Source: JBCBEX01 sp039027055
GTDB taxonomy: Bacteria; Bacteroidota; Rhodothermia; Rhodothermales; Rubricoccaceae
Assembly (NCBI GenBank): GCA_039027055.1
Contig: JBCCLD010000015.1
Span: 1-25,183, forward strand
DNA: 25,183 nucleotides
Direction of reading: 5' to 3'
This document shows positions 18,718 to 25,183 of the stretch, piece after piece (within the stretch, counting starts at the first letter, position 1; every line of letters starts with the position of its first letter). Made by a program: the position numbers and the translations under genes. The notes under the pieces are model-generated. The model searched no databases. It was not told the origin of the DNA and saw nothing but the letters and a program-made list of their open reading frames with translations.

Positions 18718-19176
18718 ATGACTGCTTCATTCCGCCTATTCGTCTGCGCCCTGGCCTTGATCGCCGCCCCCGCTCTCTCTGCGCAGGCCTTCGCCGAGCT
18801 ACCCTCTGACGCTGATTCGCAAGCGTCGGCCTTTACTAACCTCGAACTCATTCGCGCGCTCCAGTCCGACGACCTCCCTAGCCAAGAGGTCGCGATGCAG
18901 ACGGTGATCGCGCACCCAGACCTGTTTAACGTCAACGAAGCCAAGTTCGCGGTCGTCAGCCTCTACCGCGACAGCGACGACCCGAACGTCCGCATCCTTG
19001 CCCTGGCTACGCTGCACGCCATGCAGGAATCCTGGTCCATGAATTTCCTCCTGCGTAGCATTGACTGGGAGGAAGACGAGCGCATCCAGCGCCTCACGCG
19101 CTACGTTGCCTACGACTATCACTACGTCGATCACGACGCCCCGATGCCAGACGCGCTCGCTGCGGTGGTTCGCTAG
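18718..19176 (+). CDS. Small secreted protein with HEAT-like helical content
   Basis: The 152-residue protein starts with a clear signal peptide ('MTASFRLFVCALALIAAPAL', cleavage probably after SAQA). The mature part is helical with HEAT-like pairs: 'NLELIRALQSDDLPSQEVAM', 'NVRILALATLHAMQ' and 'RIQRLTRYVAYDYHYVDHD'. It lacks cysteines in the mature region and any enzymatic motif. I do not recognise the family; Bacteroidota genomes often encode similar short repeat proteins. The gene is transcribed divergently from the large outer-membrane gene across a 188-bp gap. ATG 18718 is chosen because the open frame upstream lacks a signal sequence. Confidence 0.7.
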   Translation: MTASFRLFVCALALIAAPALSAQAFAELPSDADSQASAFTNLELIRALQSDDLPSQEVAMQTVIAHPDLFNVNEAKFAVVSLYRDSDDPNVRILALATLHAMQESWSMNFLLRSIDWEEDERIQRLTRYVAYDYHYVDHDAPMPDALAAVVR

Positions 19177-19192
19177 CGCCCGTCCTGTTCAC

Positions 19193-19243
19193 ATACATAG
19201 ACGCCCCCGGTCCTGTAGCGAGGCCGGGGGCGTCTGTGTGTAT
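19193..19243. terminator. Bidirectional terminator between convergent genes
   Basis: AGACGCCCCCGG (19199-19210) pairs with CCGGGGGCGTCT (19224-19235) around a short loop. Flanking CATACAT / GTGTGTATG extends the symmetry. The stem lies 22 bp past the secreted-protein stop and 18 bp past the dehydrogenase stop, serving both genes. Confidence 0.8.
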
Positions 19244-19253
19244 GCAGCCTGGT

Positions 19254-20108
19254 TCAGCCGTAGGTGTAGAACCCGCGTCCCGATTTGCGCCCCAGGTATC
19301 CTGCCGTGACCATCTTTCGCAGGAGGGGGCACGGGCGGTACTTCGAGTCGCCGAGTTCGCGGTGGAGCACTTCCATGATGAACAGGCACACGTCGAGGCC
19401 GATGAAGTCGGCGAGGGTGAGCGGGCCCATCGGGTGCGCCATGCCGAGCTTCATGACGGTGTCAATGGCCTCCGGCTCGGCGACGCCCTCCATCACGCAG
19501 TAGACGGCCTCGTTGATCATCGGCATGAGGACGCGGTTGGAGACGAATCCGGGGTAGTCGTTGACCGCGACTGGTGTCTTGCCGAGCGATTCGGCCAGGC
19601 CAAACACCGTGTCGAACGTCGCGTCGGACGTAGCGAGACCGCGCACGACCTCGACGAGCTTCATCACCGGCACCGGGTTGAAGAAGTGCATCCCGATGAC
19701 CTGATTGGGCCGCTTCGTCGCCGCGGCGATCTGCGTGATCGAGATTGAGGACGTGTTCGAGGCGAGGATCGCGTGCGATGGCGCACTACCGTCGAGTTGG
19801 TCGAAGATCCTGGCCTTGATGTCCGGGTTTTCGGTCGCGGCCTCCACAACGAGGTCAGCGTCGCCCACGCCTTGGGCGAGCCCGGTCCCGGTGCCGATCC
19901 GGGCGAGCGTCTCCGCCTGTTGGTCGGGCGTGAGAAGGGCCTTCTTGACCTGCCGAGCGAGGTTCTTCTCGATGGTGGCGAGGCCGTGGCTGAGGCGGTC
20001 CTGGTCGAGGTCGAGGAGCGTGACGCGGCGGCCGTGCTGCGCGAAGACGTGGGCAATGCCGTTGCCCATCGTCCCCGCCCCAACGACGGCGACGTGTTCG
20101 ATCTGCAT
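19254..20108 (-). CDS. 3-hydroxybutyryl-CoA (3-hydroxyacyl-CoA) dehydrogenase
   Basis: The 284-residue protein has the NAD-binding 'VGAGTMGNGIAHVFAQ' (9-24) and acidic 'LLDLD'. It has 'VVEAATEN' and 'SNTSSISITQIA' with Ser117. 'GMHFFNPVPVMKLVEVV' contains the catalytic His141 and Asn144. The C-terminal dimer domain has 'GFVSNRVLMPMINEA', 'GMAHPMGPLTLADFIGLD' and 'YLGRKSGRGFY'. It interconverts 3-hydroxyacyl-CoA and 3-ketoacyl-CoA with NAD(H). It is the stand-alone short form of about 280 residues and is not fused to a hydratase. ATG 20108 is the family start; the frame upstream is not conserved. It follows panD on the same strand but is separated by a terminator, so it is probably a separate unit. 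Confidence 0.94.
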   Translation of the reverse strand: MQIEHVAVVGAGTMGNGIAHVFAQHGRRVTLLDLDQDRLSHGLATIEKNLARQVKKALLTPDQQAETLARIGTGTGLAQGVGDADLVVEAATENPDIKARIFDQLDGSAPSHAILASNTSSISITQIAAATKRPNQVIGMHFFNPVPVMKLVEVVRGLATSDATFDTVFGLAESLGKTPVAVNDYPGFVSNRVLMPMINEAVYCVMEGVAEPEAIDTVMKLGMAHPMGPLTLADFIGLDVCLFIMEVLHRELGDSKYRPCPLLRKMVTAGYLGRKSGRGFYTYG

Positions 20109-20197
20109 GGAATGTCGGGAGGGAGAAAAGCCGTGAGAAAAAGCTCTCCAAGATACCGTGCCTTTCGTGACAGGTCGCCTATTCCTGAGAACACAAA

Positions 20198-20227
20198 GGG
20201 CCGCTGGCATCGCTACGCCAACAGCCC
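20198..20227 (-). terminator. Terminator after panD
   Basis: On the minus strand GGGCTGTTGGC (20227-20217) pairs with GCCAGCGGCCC (20208-20198) using two G-U wobbles, over an 8-nt loop. TTTGTGTTC follows. It starts 22 bp past the panD stop. The symmetry is complete only in the minus-strand RNA, which indicates direction. Confidence 0.65.
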
Positions 20228-20249
20228 CTCTACGTACTGCTTGCGGGAG

Positions 20250-20669
20250 CTACTCGGCCGGGAGCGCGCCGATGTAGCGGGCCTTGTCGACCGCCATGCC
20301 GTCCATGTCGTAGACCTCGATGGGGTCGTTCTTCTTGTTGACGAGCACCACGCGCGGGCGGTGCATGAGCGCGGCGTCCTGGGTCATCTGCGCATACGAC
20401 ATCACAATCACTTCGTCGCCGGGCTGACAGAGGCGAGCCGCCGCGCCGTTGAGGCAGACGATGCGGCTGCCGGGGGTGCCGGGAATGGTGTAGGTCTCCA
20501 GCCGCGCGCCGTTGTTGTTGTTGACGATCTGCACCTTCTCGTAGGGCAGGATCTTCGCCGCTTCGAGTAACTCCGTATCAATGGTGATCGAGCCCTCGTA
20601 GTAGAGGTCGGCCTCGGTCACGGTGAGGCGGTGCAGCTTGCCCTTGAACATGGTCAGGAGCGGCGGCAT
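20250..20669 (-). CDS. panD: Aspartate 1-decarboxylase
   Basis: PanD is a pyruvoyl enzyme making beta-alanine from aspartate for pantothenate. Here 'MFKGKLHRLTVTEADLYYEG' is followed by the Ser that begins the alpha chain after self-cleavage (G26-S27 from the chosen start). 'NGAAARLCQPGDEVIVMSYA' contains the conserved NGAAAR. The total is 139 residues from ATG 20669. Other possible ATGs are 20702 and 20651, the last giving 133 residues. The gene follows panC by 166 bp, so the two beta-alanine/pantoate branch genes are adjacent. No sign of damage. Confidence 0.95.
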   Translation of the reverse strand: MPPLLTMFKGKLHRLTVTEADLYYEGSITIDTELLEAAKILPYEKVQIVNNNNGARLETYTIPGTPGSRIVCLNGAAARLCQPGDEVIVMSYAQMTQDAALMHRPRVVLVNKKNDPIEVYDMDGMAVDKARYIGALPAE

Positions 20670-20835
20670 CGTGAACGGCATGGACGACGTGGGAGCGTTC
20701 ATCGCGGGGGCGGTTGCGAGCGGATGGTGGGTGGCAGGACGGTGACCTAGGTAATCATAGCGTAACCTAGAGTTCCGGTTTCCGGTGGCCCGGGAGGAGC
20801 CGCGGCGAGGGGAGCGCATGGGGTGAGGGCGTTGG

Positions 20836-21723
20836 CTAGGAGCGTGCGTCCGGAGGGACAGCGAGGAAGGTGTTGTCGATGAGCCGTGTGCTGCCGAAAT
20901 ACACGGCGACGGCAGCGAGCGCCTCTTGGTTGGGTTCGAGGATTGCTATAGGCTGTAAGGTGTCCGTATCGACAATCTCAGCATACTGCACGCGGGCGAG
21001 CGGGGAGGCATGCATATGGTCAAGCATAGATCGAACAAGGGCTTCGGCGTCCCGTTCCCCCGCTTCGACCGACTGCGTGACGGCGCGCAGCGCCTGCGAG
21101 AGTACCACGGCTTGGCCGCGTTGCTCTTCGCTGAGGTAACGATTCCGGGACGACAGCGCCAGCCCGTCAGGCTCACGCACCGTCTCTACCCCTACCAGTT
21201 CGATGCCCATGTTTAGTTCGCGCGCCATTCGGCGCAGGATCAGGAACTGCTGCGCGTCTTTTCGGCCAAATACCGCAACGTGCGGACGGCACGCGTTGAA
21301 GAGCTTTGTAACCACCGTCGTGACCCCCTGGAAGTGGCCCGGCCGGTGCGCGCCGCAAAGATGGGCATCGAGCCCATGAATCTCCACGGTCGTCCGCATG
21401 GGCAGGCCGAGCGGATACATCGACGCCACCGTGGGCCTGAACACGCAGTCGACACCGCGGCCGTCGTTGGTGCCAGCGAGTCTTGCCAAGTCGTCGCCCA
21501 GCGTGCGGGGGTACTGCTCGTAGTCCTCGCCCGGTCCGAACTGAGTCGGGTTGACGAAGATCGAGACGGTAACGTGGTTGCCCCGCCGGTGGGCTGCCTC
21601 CACGAGCGCGACGTGCCCCTCGTGCAGCGCGCCCATCGTGGGCACCAGAACGAGGCGGCGTCCCTGGCGTCGCGCACGGTCGGCGACGGCTTGCATGTCC
21701 TCGACGGAGCGAAGCAGTTCCAT
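20836..21723 (-). CDS. panC: Pantothenate synthetase (pantoate--beta-alanine ligase)
   Basis: The 295-residue protein carries the HIGH-type nucleotide-binding motif in 'VPTMGALHEGH' (27-37). It also has 'SIFVNPTQFGPGEDYEQYPR', 'HRPGHFQGVTTVVTKLFN', 'FGRKDAQQ' and the KMSKS-like 'LALSSRNRYLS'. It uses ATP to join pantoate and beta-alanine. ATG 21723 is the conserved start; upstream residues are not PanC-like. It is divergent from fumC over a 129-bp gap and upstream of panD, which supplies its beta-alanine. Confidence 0.97.
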   Translation of the reverse strand: MELLRSVEDMQAVADRARRQGRRLVLVPTMGALHEGHVALVEAAHRRGNHVTVSIFVNPTQFGPGEDYEQYPRTLGDDLARLAGTNDGRGVDCVFRPTVASMYPLGLPMRTTVEIHGLDAHLCGAHRPGHFQGVTTVVTKLFNACRPHVAVFGRKDAQQFLILRRMARELNMGIELVGVETVREPDGLALSSRNRYLSEEQRGQAVVLSQALRAVTQSVEAGERDAEALVRSMLDHMHASPLARVQYAEIVDTDTLQPIAILEPNQEALAAVAVYFGSTRLIDNTFLAVPPDARS

Positions 21724-21852
21724 GGCGAGCCGTGCGTGGCGGGTGGTCGGCGAAGAAATCGGGAGTTGCCAACCTACGGCGGAAGCGCTTTGTCTCGGGC
21801 GGCTATACTCCCCCGACCCGATTCTCCTCCTCCCCTTCTCGATACTGAGCCC

Positions 21853-23238
21853 ATGGACACCCGCATCGAAACCGACTCCCTTGGCGAGGTCCACGTCCCC
21901 GTCAACGCCCTCTACGCTGCGCAGACCCAGCGCGCTAAGGACAACTTCCCCATCTCGTCCCTGCGCTTCGGCCGACGCTTCATCGAAGCGCTAGGCCTCA
22001 TCAAAGGGGCCGCCGCGAAGGCCAACAAGCAACTTGGCCTCGTGGACGACGCCCGCGCCGACGCCATCGCAGCCGCCGCCGAGCAGGTCCGCAGTGGCAG
22101 CCTCGACGACCAGTTCGTGCTCGACATCTTCCAGACCGGCTCGGGCACGTCGACGAACATGAACACCAACGAGGTGATCGCGACCGTCGCCACGCAGGCG
22201 CTCGGCGCCACGGTCCACCCCAACGACCACGTCAACTACGGGCAGTCGTCCAACGACGTGATCCCGACGGCGATGCACATTGCGGCACGCGTGGCTATGG
22301 AGCAGGAGTTGATCCCGGCGCTGGAGCGCTTTCAGGCCAGTCTCGAAGCCAAGGCCACCGAGTTCGACGACGTAATCAAGTCGGGCCGCACGCACCTGAT
22401 GGACGCCACACCCGTGCGCCTCGGGCAGGAGTTCGGTGGCTATGCGAGCCAGATTGCCCATGCCATCCGCCGCCTCAGACACGCCTCCGACGACCTCGCC
22501 GAACTGGCGCTCGGAGGCACCGCGACGGGCACGGGCATCAACCGCCCCCCTGAGTTTCCCGCGCACGCCATCGGCTTCATCTCCGAAGCGGCGGGCCTAC
22601 AGTTCCGCGAGGCCGAGAACCACTTCGAAGCGCAGGCGGCGAAGGACGCCTACGTGTTCGCGGCGGGCGCGCTCAACACGCTCGCCGTGGCAGTCATGAA
22701 AATCGTCAACGACATCCGACACCTCTCCTCAGGCCCCACGAGCGGCCTTTCGGAAATCCAACTCCCGGCGATTCAACCTGGCTCGTCGATTATGCCAGGC
22801 AAGGTCAACCCGGTGATGAGCGAGGCGCTCATGATGATCGCGGCGCGCGTGATGGGCAACACGGTCACGATCACCGTTGGCGGGCAGCACGGCAACTTCG
22901 AGTTGAATGTGATGATGCCGGTGATGGCGCATGCGATGCTGGAGAGCATCGAGATCCTCACCAACGGCCTCGACGCGTTCCGCACGAACTGCCTCGACGG
23001 CATCCAGGCAAACCGCACCCGCGCGCAGGAGCTGCTGGAGAAGAACCCGTCGATCGCCACGGCGCTCAACGCGACCATCGGCTACGACAAGGCGTCGAAG
23101 GTGGCGAAGAAGGCCGCCGCCGAGGGCCGCTCCGTCCGCGACGTGCTGCTGGAGATGGACCTCGTCCCTGCCGACGACCTCGACGCTGTGCTCGACGTGC
23201 GCTCAATGACGGAGCCGGGCATCCCTGGTCAGAACTAG
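21853..23238 (+). CDS. fumC: Class II fumarate hydratase
   Basis: The 461-residue tetrameric enzyme of the TCA cycle interconverts fumarate and L-malate. It shows 'GSGTSTNMNTNEVIA' (96-110), 'HVNYGQSSNDVIPTAMHIA', and 'SGRTHLMDATPVRLGQEF' with His181. The superfamily signature 'GSSIMPGKVNP' (310-320) contains the catalytic Ser. The C-terminal regulatory domain ('TALNATIGYDKASKVAKKA') is complete. A region rich in pyrimidines precedes ATG 21853 and no Shine-Dalgarno is seen. A TATACT at 21804-21809 could be a -10 box but lacks a partner. The next gene is convergent and ends at 23336. Confidence 0.96.
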   Translation: MDTRIETDSLGEVHVPVNALYAAQTQRAKDNFPISSLRFGRRFIEALGLIKGAAAKANKQLGLVDDARADAIAAAAEQVRSGSLDDQFVLDIFQTGSGTSTNMNTNEVIATVATQALGATVHPNDHVNYGQSSNDVIPTAMHIAARVAMEQELIPALERFQASLEAKATEFDDVIKSGRTHLMDATPVRLGQEFGGYASQIAHAIRRLRHASDDLAELALGGTATGTGINRPPEFPAHAIGFISEAAGLQFREAENHFEAQAAKDAYVFAAGALNTLAVAVMKIVNDIRHLSSGPTSGLSEIQLPAIQPGSSIMPGKVNPVMSEALMMIAARVMGNTVTITVGGQHGNFELNVMMPVMAHAMLESIEILTNGLDAFRTNCLDGIQANRTRAQELLEKNPSIATALNATIGYDKASKVAKKAAAEGRSVRDVLLEMDLVPADDLDAVLDVRSMTEPGIPGQN

Positions 23239-23284
23239 GGTTCCATTCTGGGTCGGCTCGCAGCGAAATCGGCCTCCAAAACGA

Positions 23285-23318
23285 ACGCGCTGCCCTCGCG
23301 ATGAAGGCGGCGCGTTTT
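23285..23318 (+). terminator. Intrinsic terminator after fumC
   Basis: ACGCGCTGCC (23285-23294) pairs with GGCGGCGCGT (23306-23315), with one T-G wobble, around an 11-nt loop, and a short TTTT run follows. It lies 47 bp after the fumC stop. The AAAACG upstream gives it some use for the opposite strand too. Confidence 0.65.
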
Positions 23319-23335
23319 AGTTCGCAGTCGGCTCC

Positions 23336-23644
23336 TTACCCTTGCGGGTTAGACGCGGGCGGCGGTTGCTGCTGCGCGGGCTGTTGCTGCTGTGGCGGCG
23401 GTGCGTAGGTCGGCTGCTGGTAAGTCTGCTGCGGGGGCTGCTGGATCTGCTGCTTGGGCGGATCGACCTGCAGTTCCTTCGAGATCTCGTTGGTGGCGTC
23501 TTTGAACTCGCGGATGCCTTTGCCTAAGCCACGCGCGATTTCAGGAATCCGCTTCGCGCCGAAGACAAGTAGTACCACGAGCATGATGAGGGCAATCTCC
23601 CACGGGCCGAGCCCGATGGCGATGGGGATAGAGAGAGCGTACAT
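23336..23644 (-). CDS. tatA: Sec-independent protein translocase component TatA/E with P/Q-rich tail
   Basis: The 102-residue protein has one N-terminal membrane helix ('GPWEIALIMLVVLLVFG') followed by the TatA signature 'FGAKRIPEIARGLGKGIREF' with the FGxxRIPE hinge and amphipathic helix. TatA oligomers form the pore for folded, twin-arginine proteins. The region from about residue 63 is low complexity, dominated by Gln and Pro ('PPQQTYQQPTYAPPPQQQQP'). ATG 23644 sits just before the transmembrane helix. tatC is not in the window. TatB is less likely because the hinge and length suit TatA. Confidence 0.9.
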   Translation of the reverse strand: MYALSIPIAIGLGPWEIALIMLVVLLVFGAKRIPEIARGLGKGIREFKDATNEISKELQVDPPKQQIQQPPQQTYQQPTYAPPPQQQQPAQQQPPPASNPQG

Positions 23645-23750
23645 GACTAGTCCAGCGGGTTTAGCGAGGGCGTTGCTGCAAAGGTACGGGGCCCCTGGGG
23701 GCGTTCGTTCCGCGAGCCTACGATCCGCGCCATTTTCGTACCAGGCGCAC

Positions 23751-24296
23751 CTACGCCCGAAGCTGATACGCTTTGACGAGCTTGCCCAAGATGACAGCAC
23801 TGGTACGGTCAACAATGTCGAAAACGAGATCGAACCCTTCCTGCTGGCCGCTGTAGGGATCGGGTACCTGATAGTCCTCGGGATCGGGGTCAAACTCGCG
23901 GAAGAGACGGACGCGGTAGCTGTTGGCCCCTTGGGGATCGAGGAAGAGCACGTCGTGCAGGTTGCTCCGGTCCATCGTGAAGATGTGGTCGTAGTAGCGC
24001 AAGTCGGAGCCTTGCGCCTGCCGCCCGCGCTGGTCGTCAAGGGAAAGGCCGCGCTCGCGCGCCGTGCTGCGCATGCGCGGGTCGGGCGGCTCGCCTACGT
24101 GCCACCGCCCCGTCCCGGCGGAGTCGATCTCGAAGCGGTCTGTCAGCCCGGCTTGGTCGACGTGGTGACGGAAGACCCCTTCTGCGAGCGGGCTGCGGCA
24201 GATGTTGCCTAGGCAGACGAAGAGCACGCGGACGGGCCGGTCGCCTCGGAGCGCGTCCTCAACGGGGACTAGCGGCTTGATGGTGATCGTAGACAT
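23751..24296 (-). CDS. Low-molecular-weight protein tyrosine phosphatase
   Basis: The 181-residue protein has the P-loop 'VCLGNICRSP' with catalytic Cys28, Arg34 and Ser35. It also has 'DSAGTGRWHVGEPPD' and 'DHIFTMDRSNL'. The general-acid loop is 'DPYSG', and the C-terminus 'FDIVDRTSAVILGKLV' is typical of the family. It hydrolyses phosphotyrosine in the cytoplasm. In polysaccharide systems such phosphatases counter BY-kinases, but no kinase is adjacent. About 20 residues precede the P-loop domain. ATG 24296 is chosen; longer upstream frames are unlike the family. It lies 106 bp upstream of tatA on the same strand and is divergent from xseA (123 bp apart). Confidence 0.94.
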   Translation of the reverse strand: MSTITIKPLVPVEDALRGDRPVRVLFVCLGNICRSPLAEGVFRHHVDQAGLTDRFEIDSAGTGRWHVGEPPDPRMRSTARERGLSLDDQRGRQAQGSDLRYYDHIFTMDRSNLHDVLFLDPQGANSYRVRLFREFDPDPEDYQVPDPYSGQQEGFDLVFDIVDRTSAVILGKLVKAYQLRA

Positions 24297-24419
24297 CCAG
24301 GAGTCAGAGAAACGAGGGGGTGGCAGCTTCGGGCACGAGCGTGGGGAGCCCAGCGTAGCTTCTCCGAACGACGATCCGCTCGCTCTGATCCGCCCGTCCT
24401 CCGCTCCTTCCTCAGATCT

Positions 24420-25183
24420 GTGGCCCGCCCCTACTCTCTCTTCGATGCCCCGCCGCCTCCCGATCCCGCTCCGCCTGTGACAGTCAGCGTGGGCGCGCTC
24501 ACAGCGCAGATCAAGGACGCGATCGAGGCGCGCTTTGGGCACGTGCGTGTGGAAGGCGAGATCGCCAACTGGAAGGCACATGGGTCGGGCCACTGCTACT
24601 TCTCGCTCCGCGACGCCGACCAGGCCGACGCGCAGTTGCGTGCCGTGCTCTGGCGCACCGCCGCACGCGGCCTCGCCTTTCGCCCCGGGGACGGCATGCG
24701 CGTGCGCACTGTCGGACGCATCGCGCTCTACGAGCCACGGGGCCAGTACCAACTCATCGTCGAGACGATGCAACCTGCCGGCGCCGGTGCGTGGCAGCAA
24801 GCGTTCGACGCGCTAAAAGCTGAATTGGCAGGCGAGGGCTTGCTCGACGCGGCTCGCAAGAAGCCCCTCCCGCGCATTCCAGAGCGCATCGGCCTCGTCA
24901 CGTCCGGGTCGAGCGCGGCGCTGCAGGACTTGCTCACGGTGCTCGAATCGCGCCTGCCGAGCGTGCAGGTACTCCTCTGCCCCGTGAGAGTGCAAGGCGA
25001 CGGTGCGGCGACCGAGATCGCCGAAGCCATCGACGCGTTCAACCTAGCCGCAGATGATCACGCGACGCCCGCTGAGCTGCGCGCCGATGTGCTCATCGTC
25101 GGGCGCGGCGGCGGGTCCGTCGAAGACCTGTGGGCGTTCAACGAAGAGGAGGTGGCCCGCGCCATCGCGCGCTCCGGCATCCC
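24420..25183 (+). CDS. xseA: Exodeoxyribonuclease VII large subunit, 5' part (cut by window end)
   Basis: About 254 residues are seen. The N-terminus 'MARPYSLFDAPPPP' leads into the OB-fold domain ('SVGALTAQIKDAIEARFGHV', 'VEGEIANWKAHGSGHCYFSL', 'GDGMRVRTVGRIALYEPRG'). The catalytic core begins with 'LPRIPERIGLVTS', 'SSAALQDLLTVLESRLPSV' and 'VGRGGGSVEDLWAFNEE'. With XseB it degrades single-stranded DNA in both directions. No ATG precedes the OB fold in frame, so GTG 24420 is the best start, and GTG 24477 is also possible. The gene continues past the window. Confidence 0.92.
   Translation, partial: MARPYSLFDAPPPPDPAPPVTVSVGALTAQIKDAIEARFGHVRVEGEIANWKAHGSGHCYFSLRDADQADAQLRAVLWRTAARGLAFRPGDGMRVRTVGRIALYEPRGQYQLIVETMQPAGAGAWQQAFDALKAELAGEGLLDAARKKPLPRIPERIGLVTSGSSAALQDLLTVLESRLPSVQVLLCPVRVQGDGAATEIAEAIDAFNLAADDHATPAELRADVLIVGRGGGSVEDLWAFNEEEVARAIARSGI

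Overview
The window is high-GC bacterial DNA that looks like a member of the Rhodothermales (Rhodothermota/Bacteroidota side, similar to Rubricoccaceae or Salinibacter relatives). Three observations support this: a type IX secretion C-terminal sorting domain at the end of the first gene, Shine-Dalgarno-poor gene starts, and an rpsF-rpsR-rplI operon next to surface-polysaccharide genes. The assignment rests on gene content and style only; no 16S or marker tree could be run.

Layout. (1) 1-502: non-coding DNA with two copies of a dispersed paired-hairpin repeat and an AT-richer leader. (2) 503-4267 (+): one long secreted choice-of-anchor-I / metallophosphatase / T9SS gene, interrupted by two in-frame stop codons (TAG 2186-2188, TAA 2966-2968) with no frameshift. 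(3) 4377-12945 (-): a surface-glycan cluster read right to left: WecG/TagA glycosyltransferase, GDP-mannose 3,5-epimerase-like enzyme, a terminator, GT2, SDR epimerase/reductase, GT2 paralogue, LpxL-like acyltransferase, sugar C-methyltransferase and RfbC-like 3,5-epimerase. The cluster points to a polymer containing a GDP-L-galactose-type sugar and possibly a C-methyl-branched deoxysugar. (4) 13220-14520 (-): ribosomal proteins S6, S18 and L9. (5) 14698-18529 (-): a small two-helix membrane protein and a 1143-residue outer-membrane protein combining an HExxH peptidase-like domain, a TolB-type propeller and a BamA-type barrel. (6) 18718-19176 (+): a small secreted protein. (7) 19254-21723 (-): 3-hydroxyacyl-CoA dehydrogenase, panD and panC. 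(8) 21853-23238 (+): fumC. (9) 23336-24296 (-): tatA and a low-molecular-weight tyrosine phosphatase. (10) 24420 to the window end (+): the 5' part of xseA.

Convergent gene pairs (near 4.3, 19.2 and 23.3 kb) are separated by clear stem-loop terminators. I see no CRISPR array, tRNA, rRNA, integrase, transposase or recognisable defence system. The items most worth a second look are the two matching nonsense changes in the first gene, the protease-propeller-barrel protein with its in-frame pentapeptide minisatellite, the branched-sugar/GDP-sugar glycan locus, and the LpxL-like protein whose catalytic motif appears altered.
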